Source of the DNA: CAWFGW01 sp963815495 | Lineage (GTDB): Bacteria > Bacteroidota > Bacteroidia > Cytophagales > JAAEPT01 | Direction: 5' to 3' | Length of the DNA stretch: 6,952 nt | NCBI GenBank assembly: GCA_963815495.1 | Contig: CAWFGW010000021.1 | Coordinates: 1 to 6,952, forward strand | Part shown: positions 1-6,277 of the stretch, one piece after another | Layout of the letters: each line of letters begins with the position of its first letter | Numbering within the stretch: the stretch's first letter is position 1 | Made by a program: the position numbers and the translations under genes | Notes under the pieces: model-generated | Told to the model about the DNA's origin: nothing | Databases searched by the model: none | Seen by the model: the letters and a program-made list of their open reading frames with translations, nothing else

Positions 1-302
1 GGATCTGTTTTTAAACGATAATGGGTGACAACAGCACATTCTTTTGCAAATCCCTCTGCGTTTTTCTCTTCTGCCTCGAACAAACTTTTTGGCACAAACA
101 AGGGAAAGTAGGCATTTTGATGTCCGGTGTCTTTAAATTTTTTATCCAATGCTTGCTGCATTTTTTCCCATATTGAATAACCATAGGGTTTGATTACCAT
201 GCAGCCACGAACTGCTGAATTTTCTGCCAGATCGGCTTTTTTTACTAATTCGTTATACCACAATGAATAATCTTCTTCTCTACTAGGTATTGCCTTCGCC
301 AT
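1..302 (-). CDS. proS: Prolyl-tRNA synthetase, N-terminal part (3' end lies outside the window)
   Basis: This enzyme charges tRNA-Pro with proline in the cytoplasm using ATP. About 100 residues are visible, from an ATG at 302-300 reading leftwards off the window edge. The protein opens MAKAIPSREEDYSLWYNELV, then LAENSAVRGCMVIKPYGY, IWEKMQ, NAYFPLFVPKS and GFAKECAVVTHYRLK. This is the start of the class II catalytic domain of the archaeal/eukaryotic-type (type 3) enzyme, including motif 1 and the residues leading into motif 2. That type is common in Bacteroidota. There is no frame break in the visible part. The gene is divergent from the secreted protein at 462, with 159 nt between the two starts. 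Identity is close to certain. Only the catalytic core beyond residue 100 and the anticodon-binding domain cannot be checked. Confidence 0.95.
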   Translation of the reverse strand, partial: MAKAIPSREEDYSLWYNELVKKADLAENSAVRGCMVIKPYGYSIWEKMQQALDKKFKDTGHQNAYFPLFVPKSLFEAEEKNAEGFAKECAVVTHYRLKTD

Positions 303-364
303 TTCTTTGATTTATCTTGAATTGTTTTGGTACATCTTTTGTTACCTACATACTAAATGCAATA

Positions 365-380
365 CAAAAGTATAATTTTG
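365..380. promoter_or_regulatory. Back-to-back -7-like elements in the divergent proS / secreted-protein intergenic region
   Basis: The plus strand has TAATTTTG at 373-380 and the minus strand has TACTTTTG at 372-365. Both match the Bacteroidota -7 consensus TAnnTTTG and they abut exactly. Together they form an imperfect palindrome with CAAAA and TTTTG ends. They would give start sites near 387 for the secreted-protein gene (leader about 75 nt) and near 358 for proS (leader about 56 nt). I could not find a TTTG/TTG -33 box at the usual 17-23 nt spacing on either side: the nearest plus-strand TTTG, at 338-341, is 31 nt away. This weakens the call. The motif alone is expected several times by chance in a window this AT-rich. 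Confidence 0.35.
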
Positions 381-461
381 TGTAATTTAACTATCATGAT
401 ATTAAACCTTTCAAAATATAATTTGTCAAATCATTCCTCGTTTGGATTTAAAATAAAAGCT

Positions 462-1771
462 ATGAAACCAATTAGTTACATCTTCGCATTTTTTATGCTC
501 ATCGGAATGACTTCTTTTGGTCAACAATATGATGACTTATATTTCAACTCAAATGATAGGAAAAAACTCGAACAGGAAAATAAACGAGACAATACGGTAG
601 AGCAAAATTATACTAATTCTGATAACTCGGGTAACACTACTTACAACGACTACTCTGAAAATCATTATTATTCTGACAATAATGATGGTTATAGTCAACA
701 AGATTATTCATATATGAATAATAATTATTACGGGGTTGACGATTATTATTACACGCAATCGTTAAATCGTTTTTATACACCATTTTATGGTGGCGGATAC
801 AATAATTTATTTTATAATCCATATGCATTATATTCACCATGGAACATTTATAACGGTGGTGGTTTAATATTGGTTGGAATTCTGCCTTTGGCTGGAATGT
901 AGGTTATAATTCTTGGGGAGGATATGGTTTTAATAGATTTGGCTATGGAGGCTTTGGGGGATATGGATTTGGTGGTTATTATGGAGGCTGGGGAAATCGA
1001 TATGCTTTCTGCGGAAATCCTTACTTGTATAACAGATGGGGATGGGGCTATGGTAACGGTTTTCATCACCATGGTTATTATAATGATGGTTATTACACGA
1101 ATAGTTATAGGAAAAATCAAGCAAACACTCCTGTTCGTGGTGGACGCACAGTAACTACTTCGCCTGGGGTAAACGCTGCTAATTCAAATAATAGTGGTAG
1201 ATCATCAGCAGGAAATGCTGCGAAAACAACTTATGGATCAAATAACAGGACTTCTTCAAATCGGTCAACCTCTGGTAATGGTACTTCAAGAGACGGTTCT
1301 TCATCATCAACTGGTTATGGAAGCAATCGCTCAACTTCTGGTAACACTACTTCAAATAGATCTTCGTACGGAAATAGTTCAAGCACGAGGAGTAGCTCTT
1401 CTTCGTCCAGTGGTTATGGCAGTAGTCGTTCTTCATCAACTACCACCCAACCAGACCGAGGATCAAACTCAGGTTATGGAAGTAATCGAAGTTCATCGAA
1501 CTCCACTTATTCAGGTAATAGAAGTAGTGGATCAAACAGTGGTTATAGTAACGAAAGATCTTCGAACTCAAATAACCGCGTAACTGTTCCTAGAACAAAT
1601 TCTAATAGTGGGTACGGAAGTAACCGTAGTAGTTCACCTTCGCCAGCTCGTTCATCAGGTTATTCTGGTGGTGGCGGTAGTAGAAGTTCTGGTGGTGGAT
1701 TCTCTGGTGGCGGAGGCGGTCGTAGTTCAGGAGGCGGAGGCGGTTCTTCTGGAAGTCGTGGAGGTCGATAA
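462..1771 (+). CDS. Secreted Tyr/Asn-, Gly/aromatic- and Ser/Gly-rich low-complexity protein, with a one-base frame break near 863
   Basis: This is an envelope or exported protein of unknown function. The chosen start is ATG 462, because it begins a classic signal peptide: MKP, a hydrophobic stretch, then a likely cleavage near TSFG-QQ around residue 20. An upstream in-frame ATG at 357 would put 35 non-conserved residues in front of it. Mature regions are: an acidic DLYFNSND segment; a Tyr/Asn/Ser-rich stretch to about residue 130 with NRFYTPFYGG and YSPWN; a Gly/Trp/Tyr/Phe-rich stretch to about residue 215; then a Ser/Asn/Gly-rich repeat tail ending in a Gly-rich, Arg-containing C-terminus. 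The first frame ends at TAG 900-902. The same composition resumes in the -1 frame from 863 (FNIGWNSAFGW), as if one T were missing from the TTT at 863-865. Repaired length is about 436 residues. Similar Tyr/Trp-rich, Ser/Gly-tailed proteins (sometimes labelled vitellogenin-like) sit beside FadL-type porins in Flavobacteriia. That comparison is from memory. Confidence 0.7.
1313..1633 (+). repeat. Degenerate GYGSNRSS-type coding repeats
   Basis: Inside the Ser/Gly-rich tail the motif Gly-Tyr-Gly-Ser-(Asn/Ser)-Arg-Ser recurs with its glycine codon at 1313, 1412, 1472, 1541 (degenerate: GYSNERSS) and 1610. The last three copies are exactly 69 nt (23 codons) apart and each is preceded by a Ser-Asn-Ser-Gly-like lead-in. 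This suggests recent unit duplication at the 3' side and older, diverged copies at the 5' side. Such tails are typically disordered and length-variable between strains. Confidence 0.7.
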
Positions 1772-1806
1772 TAGTTAATCAGCAAAAAAATTACATTTAT
1801 AATTTT

Positions 1807-3380
1807 ATGAAAAACTTAAAGGGAACATTTCTTTATATCACATTTTCGTGTCTTGGTTTCACTTCTTTTTCTCAATCAATAGATCCAGGCGCTACAGGGT
1901 TTTTCTTGCAAGCAGATCAAATTGCGCGAAGACATTTTGGTGGAAGTGCACGAATGATGGGTATAGCAGGTGCTCAAACTGCACTTGGAGGAGATTTAAG
2001 TAGTATTCATGTGAACCCTGCTGGAATTGGCGTATATCGGCATTCAGATTTTGGAATGACAGCTGGGTATTCAATTAAACTCAACTAGAACAGATTTTAG
2101 ATCTTATAATTATGAAAACGAAACCAGTGACAATATGGATAATTTCCATATAGGAAATATTGGTATTGTGTTAGCACAGTCTGATGATAGTGAATATGGT
2201 GGTGATTGGAAAAGCGAAGGGATTGCAATTAGCTATTCACGGTTGAGTAATTACCACACACGTTTTAACTTTAGAAATGAGGGCAGTGTCTATAACTTTA
2301 GAGATTATGCGTTACAGTTGAGTAAAACCATACCACCAAGCCTTGTAGTGCCTAATGACTTTTCACCACGTTCAATCAATGAAGATGTGGTAGATATGGC
2401 TTACAATACTTATTTACTAAATGATGTTGATTCGTCTACATTCGTGACCTTTAACCCGAGGCAAGCAAGCACTCAAGAAGGAGAAGTAACAATATCTGGT
2501 GGACAAAGCCAGTGGGATTTTGGTTATGGTGCTAATTATAAAGATAAATTCTATATTGGGGCATCTATGGGGGTCGCCTCATATAAACGAAATGTTTCAA
2601 CATTTTATAAAGAAGAACTCACAAACACAACGAATACTTCAAGTGCAGAATTCAGGAGTTTGACCTATACTACAGAAGAAAAATCAAGGGGTACAGGTGT
2701 TAACTTTAAAGCCGGTTTTATTGCAAGGCCTTCCGATATTGTTCGGATTGGTCTAGCGCTAGAAACACCTACTTTTTATCGAGTTGATGTAGAGTATAAC
2801 TCAATTTTGACAGCGAATTACAACGGAGGAAGTACTACTGTGAATAATGATGGAAGTACAGAGACGATAACACTATCAAACGAACGTTGGCAAGGTGCTA
2901 CTTTTAAAGATGATTTAACTTTGCGAACACCTTATAGAATAAACACAGGTATTGCCTTGTTTGCAGGAAAGAATGGTTTTGTGTCTGCCGATTTAGAATA
3001 TGTGATGTATAGCAGAACACGAATTAATAAGTTTAACGGCAGTTCAAGTGGCACTTTTGAAGACAATAACACTTTAAAAAGCATCTATAAAAACGCATTA
3101 AATGTACGGTTAGGTGGTGAGCTACGATTAGATGATTTAAGATTACGAGTAGGGTATGCGTATTACCCAAATACACTGAAGACCGATGAATTGCCTTCAA
3201 CAAAAAAACAATTTATAACAGGGGGCATCGGCTATTATGTTGGAGCAAACTACTTTGATTTGGCAGTTGTACAGTCGACATCTTATTCAGACTTTCACAC
3301 CATATCCTGATATGAACGGGATTATTAGAAACACACATAACGATTTGTCTGTGATGCTTACCTATGGGTTTAGATTTTAA
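1807..3380 (+). CDS. OmpP1/FadL/TodX-family outer-membrane porin, interrupted by two one-base frame breaks
   Basis: This is a 14-strand-type beta-barrel that passes hydrophobic compounds across the outer membrane. Bacteroidota members are often labelled hemin receptor on weak grounds. ATG 1807 starts a signal peptide ending near TSFSQ (about residue 23). The family's N-terminal block follows: GGSARMMGIAGAQTALGGDL, then the hallmark NPAGIGVYR (about residues 64-72). The first frame stops at TAG 2086-2088. The protein continues one frame over (NSTRTDFRSYNYEN), as if one A in 2077-2079 were extra. The second frame stops at TGA 3308-3310. The continuation from 3300 (PYPDMNGIIRN) runs to LSVMLTYGFRF and TAA 3378-3380, a typical barrel ending in a terminal Phe. 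Repaired length is about 523 residues, close to the family norm. It lies 35 nt after the secreted low-complexity gene and probably shares its transcript. A pseudogene is possible but less likely than sequence errors. Confidence 0.9.
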
Positions 3381-3390
3381 AGAACCTCTT

Positions 3391-3633
3391 TTATGAATCG
3401 TGTGTGTTTTCAATCTCTTTAAAAGAATACCTTTTAATTGGGCAGGTGCTAATCCCAAGAATAGCGTAAAATAAACACCAGCCAGAGAAACTTGTAATCA
3501 TAAGAAGAAGTGCGATGGCTAATAAAATGGCCGCGTTTATTCCACTTATTATACTTGTAAAGTATAAACTTGTAATTAATGCAACGATAGTCAATCGAGT
3601 TAGACGGTCAAAACTGCTGAGATTTTTTTTCAT
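3391..3633 (-). CDS. Small DUF2892 (YgaP-type transmembrane domain) membrane protein
   Basis: This is an inner-membrane protein of about 80 residues and unknown biochemical role. The family is known as a stand-alone two-helix domain and as the membrane part of some rhodanese proteins such as YgaP. The chosen start is ATG 3633, because family members begin MKKN...DR..R, seen here as MKKNLSSFDRLTRL. An ATG at 3651 would add six residues (MIMCPE). Two hydrophobic helices follow, roughly residues 15-32 and 34-52. Then comes the conserved end of the domain, SGWCLFYAILGISTCPIK, with its two cysteines, and a short polar tail. No clear Shine-Dalgarno sequence is present. It is convergent with the porin gene, with 10 nt between stops. 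A 5-bp A/T-rich inverted repeat there (AAAGA/TCTTT, 3379-3391) is too weak to call a terminator. Confidence 0.8.
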   Translation of the reverse strand: MKKNLSSFDRLTRLTIVALITSLYFTSIISGINAAILLAIALLLMITSFSGWCLFYAILGISTCPIKRYSFKEIENTHDS

Positions 3634-3788
3634 TTCAGGACACATTATCATGTGTGTTTTGTGGTTGAATACCGTGCTAATTTAAAAATATATTTTTTTA
3701 TTAAAACCATAAGTTATTCACATACAGTATTGTTGTGCTCTAGGAGATATTTTGTTGAAAAAATAAAAATTATAATTTAAAACATAAA

Positions 3789-3819
3789 CTTACTCCCCTA
3801 GTGTTTGGGTAAAAGTAAG
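3789..3819 (-). terminator. Possible intrinsic terminator downstream of the PAP2 gene
   Basis: On the plus strand CTTACT (3789-3794) pairs with AGTAAG (3814-3819), and three of CCCC (3795-3798) can pair with GGG (3807-3809). An unpaired TAAA lies on one side. Read on the minus strand, this hairpin begins 17 nt after the PAP2 stop codon and is followed by a T-rich run (TTTATGTTTT). Position and downstream T content fit an intrinsic terminator. The asymmetric bulge and the imperfect T tract keep confidence low. Confidence 0.4.
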
Positions 3820-3836
3820 GTAGTAAACTAATCGAA

Positions 3837-4565
3837 TTATTTTTCGTTTTTGTGTAACTGAGGTATTAACCACCCAATTCCTCCTCCGACAAGGTAGGCG
3901 GCAATTACATCGGAATAAAAGTGTTCTCCAGAATGTACCCGTAATAAGCCGACAACAGCAGGGAGGGTTGCGGCACCAATCCATGAAAAAGTTTTTAAGC
4001 TGTTGTTATCAGAATAAGCGGCTATCACACTTGCACTAAAAAATCCTAATGCCGATGAAAAACTGGTGTGACCAGAAAAGAGCGAAAAGCGCGCATCCGA
4101 AGCGGTTTTTTTTTGTAATGAGATATTAGGATTGTAAGCATAAGGGCGAGTACGAAGCGCTATTCCTTTCGTTAGTTGAGTCAAACCAACAGTGAGTCCC
4201 AGTACTTCTTGTAGCATAATAATGTGTGTCAAACTTTCTTTTTTTGAGGGGCGAAAAGCCAAAAAACTAAAGGGTAAGCCAATAGAAACATACTGACCAA
4301 CATCGCTCCACAGAGCTGCTTTTTCAGAATTATATTTAATTACACCTCTCTCAAAGTTTGGAATATCATTAACACTTAAGTTTTGTATTTCTGTCTCAGA
4401 TAAAGGGGAGATTTGTTGATTATGCAAATAACCTATAGAAGTGGAAAGAATACCAAGACTTGAAATAACCAACTCCCTATTTCTGTTCAAGTGAAAAGGG
4501 TTTTCTCGTTGGGCTTCCGCAGCAAAAAAAGAAATTGAACATAACAAAAATAAAATTCTTACCAT
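3837..4565 (-). CDS. PAP2-superfamily phosphatase with signal peptide
   Basis: This is a 242-residue phosphatase of the PAP2/acid phosphatase fold, acting on lipid phosphates or other phosphomonoesters at the periplasmic side of the membrane. The start at ATG 4565 is well fixed: an in-frame TAA lies four codons upstream and the next residues form a signal peptide (VRILFLLCSISFFAAEAQ). All three catalytic motifs are present: K133-x6-R140-P141 (KGIALRTRP), S164-G165-H166 (LFSGHTSFS), and R209-x5-H215-x3-D219 (RVHSGEHFYSD). His166 and His215 are the expected acid and nucleophile, so the protein should be active. Hydrophobic segments lie at about residues 90-104, 117-133, 168-184, 195-208 and 219-234. 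No frame break is seen. It is encoded in the same direction as the DUF2892 gene but 203 nt upstream of it, so co-transcription is uncertain. The exact substrate cannot be told from sequence. Confidence 0.92.
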   Translation of the reverse strand: MVRILFLLCSISFFAAEAQRENPFHLNRNRELVISSLGILSTSIGYLHNQQISPLSETEIQNLSVNDIPNFERGVIKYNSEKAALWSDVGQYVSIGLPFSFLAFRPSKKESLTHIIMLQEVLGLTVGLTQLTKGIALRTRPYAYNPNISLQKKTASDARFSLFSGHTSFSSALGFFSASVIAAYSDNNSLKTFSWIGAATLPAVVGLLRVHSGEHFYSDVIAAYLVGGGIGWLIPQLHKNEK

Positions 4566-4569
4566 GGAA

Positions 4570-4577
4570 CAAAGTTA
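4570..4577 (-). promoter_or_regulatory. -7-like motif TAACTTTG abutting the PAP2 start codon
   Basis: On the minus strand TAACTTTG matches the Bacteroidota -7 consensus TAnnTTTG and lies four bases before ATG 4565. If used, transcription would begin at about the A of the ATG and give a leaderless mRNA. There is no good -33 TTTG: the nearest is TTTC, 24 nt further upstream. A chance match remains quite possible. Confidence 0.3.
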
Positions 4578-4656
4578 GTCCATTTCCATGATTAAAGTAT
4601 TGAAAGGAGGAAGGTCTTGGAAGGAATTGTGAAACAGCTGGTAACTCTGTTACTAC

Positions 4657-4700
4657 CAAACCAACTAATAACTTCATCGCTCTGAAGTTTTGTTGGTTTG
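4657..4700. repeat. Long two-part inverted repeat in the PAP2-transporter intergenic region
   Basis: CAAACCAAC (4657-4665) is perfectly complementary to GTTGGTTTG (4692-4700). Nested inside, AACTTCA (4670-4676) pairs with TGAAGTT (4683-4689) around a six-base TCGCTC loop. The only unpaired bases between the stems are TAAT on one side and TT on the other. That gives 16 perfect base pairs in 44 nt. It is the strongest hairpin potential I found in the window. It lies between two divergent genes, where a terminator is not expected. Its right arm supplies the TTTG of the transporter promoter candidate, so an operator role is plausible. Confidence 0.6.
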
Positions 4701-4729
4701 TTTTCTAAATGACTGTGAGAATAAGTTTC
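4697..4729 (+). promoter_or_regulatory. Candidate promoter for the BASS transporter
   Basis: TTTG at 4697-4700 (-33 type) and TAAGTTTC at 4722-4729 (-7 type, one mismatch to TAnnTTTG) are separated by 21 nt. This is within the 17-23 nt spacing reported for Bacteroidota promoters. The start site would be near 4735, giving a leader of roughly 108 nt that contains the small hairpin at 4800-4814. Support is by consensus match only. Confidence 0.35.
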
Positions 4730-4799
4730 TGGTTGAAGCGGTTGAATGTATCTGCGTAAAAGTAAGGTTAAATGATTTTTATATATGTAAAAAGAAGAT

Positions 4800-4814
4800 A
4801 GGGTTCAAAACCCT
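4800..4814 (+). repeat. Small perfect hairpin upstream of the BASS gene
   Basis: AGGGTT (4800-4805) and AACCCT (4809-4814) form a perfect 6-bp stem around a CAA triloop, ending 28 nt before ATG 4843. It lies in the predicted leader. Its three G:C pairs stand out in an AT-rich region. No long T run follows, only TTCTTTAAAATATTT, so it is not a convincing terminator. Confidence 0.45.
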
Positions 4815-4842
4815 GTGTTCTTTAAAATATTTAAATTTGTCC

Positions 4843-5749
4843 ATGCGTTTTACCATCATCACCATCTTGTTGTTCTCCATGTTGGGTTTGTTCTTCGACA
4901 CTTTTTTTATCGAAATCAGAACAGTAATTCCATACCTCTTAATGGCAATCATGTTTTTTATGGGTATTACATTGACTCTAACTGATTTTAAACGAGTCGC
5001 TCACCAATGGCGTTTAATAGTACTGGGCTCCTCGCTTCAATTCTTGGTGATGCCGGTGTTAGCATTAATCATTTCTGACGTAGGTATGTTTTCACCTGCA
5101 TTAACTATTGGGATGGTATTAGTCGGTGTTTGTCCAGGCGGTACAGCTTCTAACGTAATCGTTTTTTTGGGTAAAGGGAATGTACCCCTATCCATCTCAT
5201 TAACCCTAGTTTCAACTATAATGAGTCCATTGTTGGCACCTTTGTTTTTACAGTTCTTGATAGGAGAAACTGTTCAGTTTGATTTTTTAAGCATGATGGT
5301 TTCTATTGGTCAAATAGTGATTTTACCATTGGCTTTAGGGCTGACTTTAAACCAATTTATTCCAACAGTAGCTAACTCGCTCGTTCGGTTTTCTCCTTAC
5401 TTTTCAAGTGTGGGCATCGCTTTAATTATCGCTTGTGTGTTGGCGTTGAATAAAAGTACCTTACTTGATTTTCCATTCTTGGTGTTTACAGCCATTATCT
5501 TACACAACGGTTTAGGCTTTCTCATCGGTTATTGGGGGGCACGGATTATTTAAAGCAGAAGAAAAAGATGCTCAAACCATTGCTATAGAAGTAGGAATGC
5601 AAAATTCAGGATTGGCAGTAACACTTGCTCAACAGTTTTTTTCGACACTACCTTTAGCGACTTTACCTGGAGCTATATTTAGTTTTTGGCACAATGTGGC
5701 GGGACTTGGGTTTGCGTTCCTTAAAAAATTAAAGATTAATGATTTGTAA
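4843..5749 (+). CDS. Bile acid:sodium symporter (BASS) family transporter, with a one-base frame break in a G run
   Basis: This is an inner-membrane Na+-coupled transporter of the SBF/BASS family, with about nine or ten hydrophobic helices. Bacterial members move organic anions such as pyruvate, pantoate or bile-acid-like compounds. The substrate here is not identifiable. ATG 4843 (MRFTIITILLFSML) begins directly at the first helix. The reading frame is open further upstream but lacks a plausible start. Family landmarks are MGITLTLTDFKR, GVCPGGTASNVIVFLGKGNV followed by PLSISLT, and IILHNGLGFLIGY. The frame reaches TAA at 5551-5553, but the conserved EVGMQNSGLAVTLAQQFF block and C-terminus continue in the next frame to TAA 5747-5749. 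Removing one G from the six at 5534-5539 restores GYWGHGLFKAEEKDAQTIAI. Repaired length is about 301 residues, normal for the family. It is convergent with the next gene, with 3 nt between stops. Confidence 0.93.
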
Positions 5750-5752
5750 AAA

Positions 5753-6277
5753 TCACCATTTATTGCTTGGGCATACAAATCCCATTAAATAATTTCTTTG
5801 GTAGTGTAAAAATGGAAAACGGGAACTAATAAATAATTTTCTTCTTCTGAATTTTCTCGAATTCCTTAATGTTTTTTTAGAAGGGTTTTCTGAAGTTTTT
5901 TCTCCCAACTCACTTTCAACTTGTTTTTCATAATAATTTGCTAAAGTTGAATCATTTTTAGCTTCAGTCATCACAGTATCATGTGTTATCGTTTGTGCAG
6001 ATACAGGTTTCAAAAAACTAAAAAAAGCCACCAACGAAGCACCAATGGTTTTAACCCAAAAACCCTTAAAATCAAGAGGAGATATTAAATGTTCAACCAC
6101 GTGTTCGCTTTTATAAATACCGCAAACGTCTTCATGTTGTTGGTGATATACTTCAATTTCTTTCGCACTAAATCGAGTGAAGTCTATCAACGTTTTTTTA
6201 CATGTACCACAATGAAACCCTGTTGAAGTCTGTTCAAAATCATCGATAGTTTGGTTACAGTAATACGAAAGCTTCAT
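5753..6277 (-). CDS. Membrane-anchored protein with a four-cysteine zinc-ribbon-like N-terminal domain
   Basis: This is a 174-residue protein of unknown function. Residues 1-60 resemble a domain common in Bacteroidota hypothetical proteins: a Cys near residue 7, then a CxxC knuckle (C23-G-T-C26) with KKTLIDFT, then Glu-rich sequence and DVCG (C52). The four cysteines could bind one zinc ion. A hydrophobic segment at about 73-94 (FWVKTIGASLVAFFSFL) ends in VSAQ, so the N-terminal domain is probably cytoplasmic and the remainder periplasmic. The tail is polar, then basic (KFRRRKLFISSRFPF), and ends NYLMGFVCPSNKW before TGA. The start at ATG 6277 is chosen because the cysteine domain begins directly after it. 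Some relatives carry further periplasmic domains that are absent here. Nothing in the context indicates a pathway, and transcription converges with the transporter gene. Confidence 0.75.
   Translation of the reverse strand: MKLSYYCNQTIDDFEQTSTGFHCGTCKKTLIDFTRFSAKEIEVYHQQHEDVCGIYKSEHVVEHLISPLDFKGFWVKTIGASLVAFFSFLKPVSAQTITHDTVMTEAKNDSTLANYYEKQVESELGEKTSENPSKKTLRNSRKFRRRKLFISSRFPFLHYQRNYLMGFVCPSNKW

Noticed and set aside
357..461. N-terminal extension of the secreted protein from ATG 357
   Set aside because: It would add 35 residues before a clear signal peptide and would start upstream of the -7-like motif at 373-380. ATG 462 fits better.
848..1120. Minus-strand open frames across 637-1124
   Set aside because: They are shadows of the repetitive Tyr/Gly-rich gene, with no start signals and simple biased composition.
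1194..1583. Overlapping plus-strand frame within the Ser/Gly tail
   Set aside because: It is a frame shadow created by the repetitive Ser/Gly codons, with no independent start signal or recognisable domain.
3379..3391. Bidirectional terminator between the porin and DUF2892 genes
   Set aside because: The stem is only 5 bp and almost all A/T with a 3-base loop, too weak to support.
4477..4677. 66-residue minus-strand frame overlapping the PAP2 N-terminus
   Set aside because: It overlaps the signal peptide region of a well-supported gene in another frame and resembles no domain.
3809..4768. 13-nt direct repeat GTAAAAGTAAGGT at 3809-3821 and 4756-4768 flanking the PAP2 gene, as possible mobile-element or integration ends
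   Set aside because: One 13-nt match in about 7 kb of AT-rich DNA is near chance expectation, there is no transposase or terminal inverted repeat, and the left copy is explained by the terminator-like hairpin.
4690..4842. 51-residue N-terminal extension of the BASS transporter
   Set aside because: It needs a TTG start inside the hairpin arm, and its residues are not family-like. The family begins at the first helix, which starts at ATG 4843.
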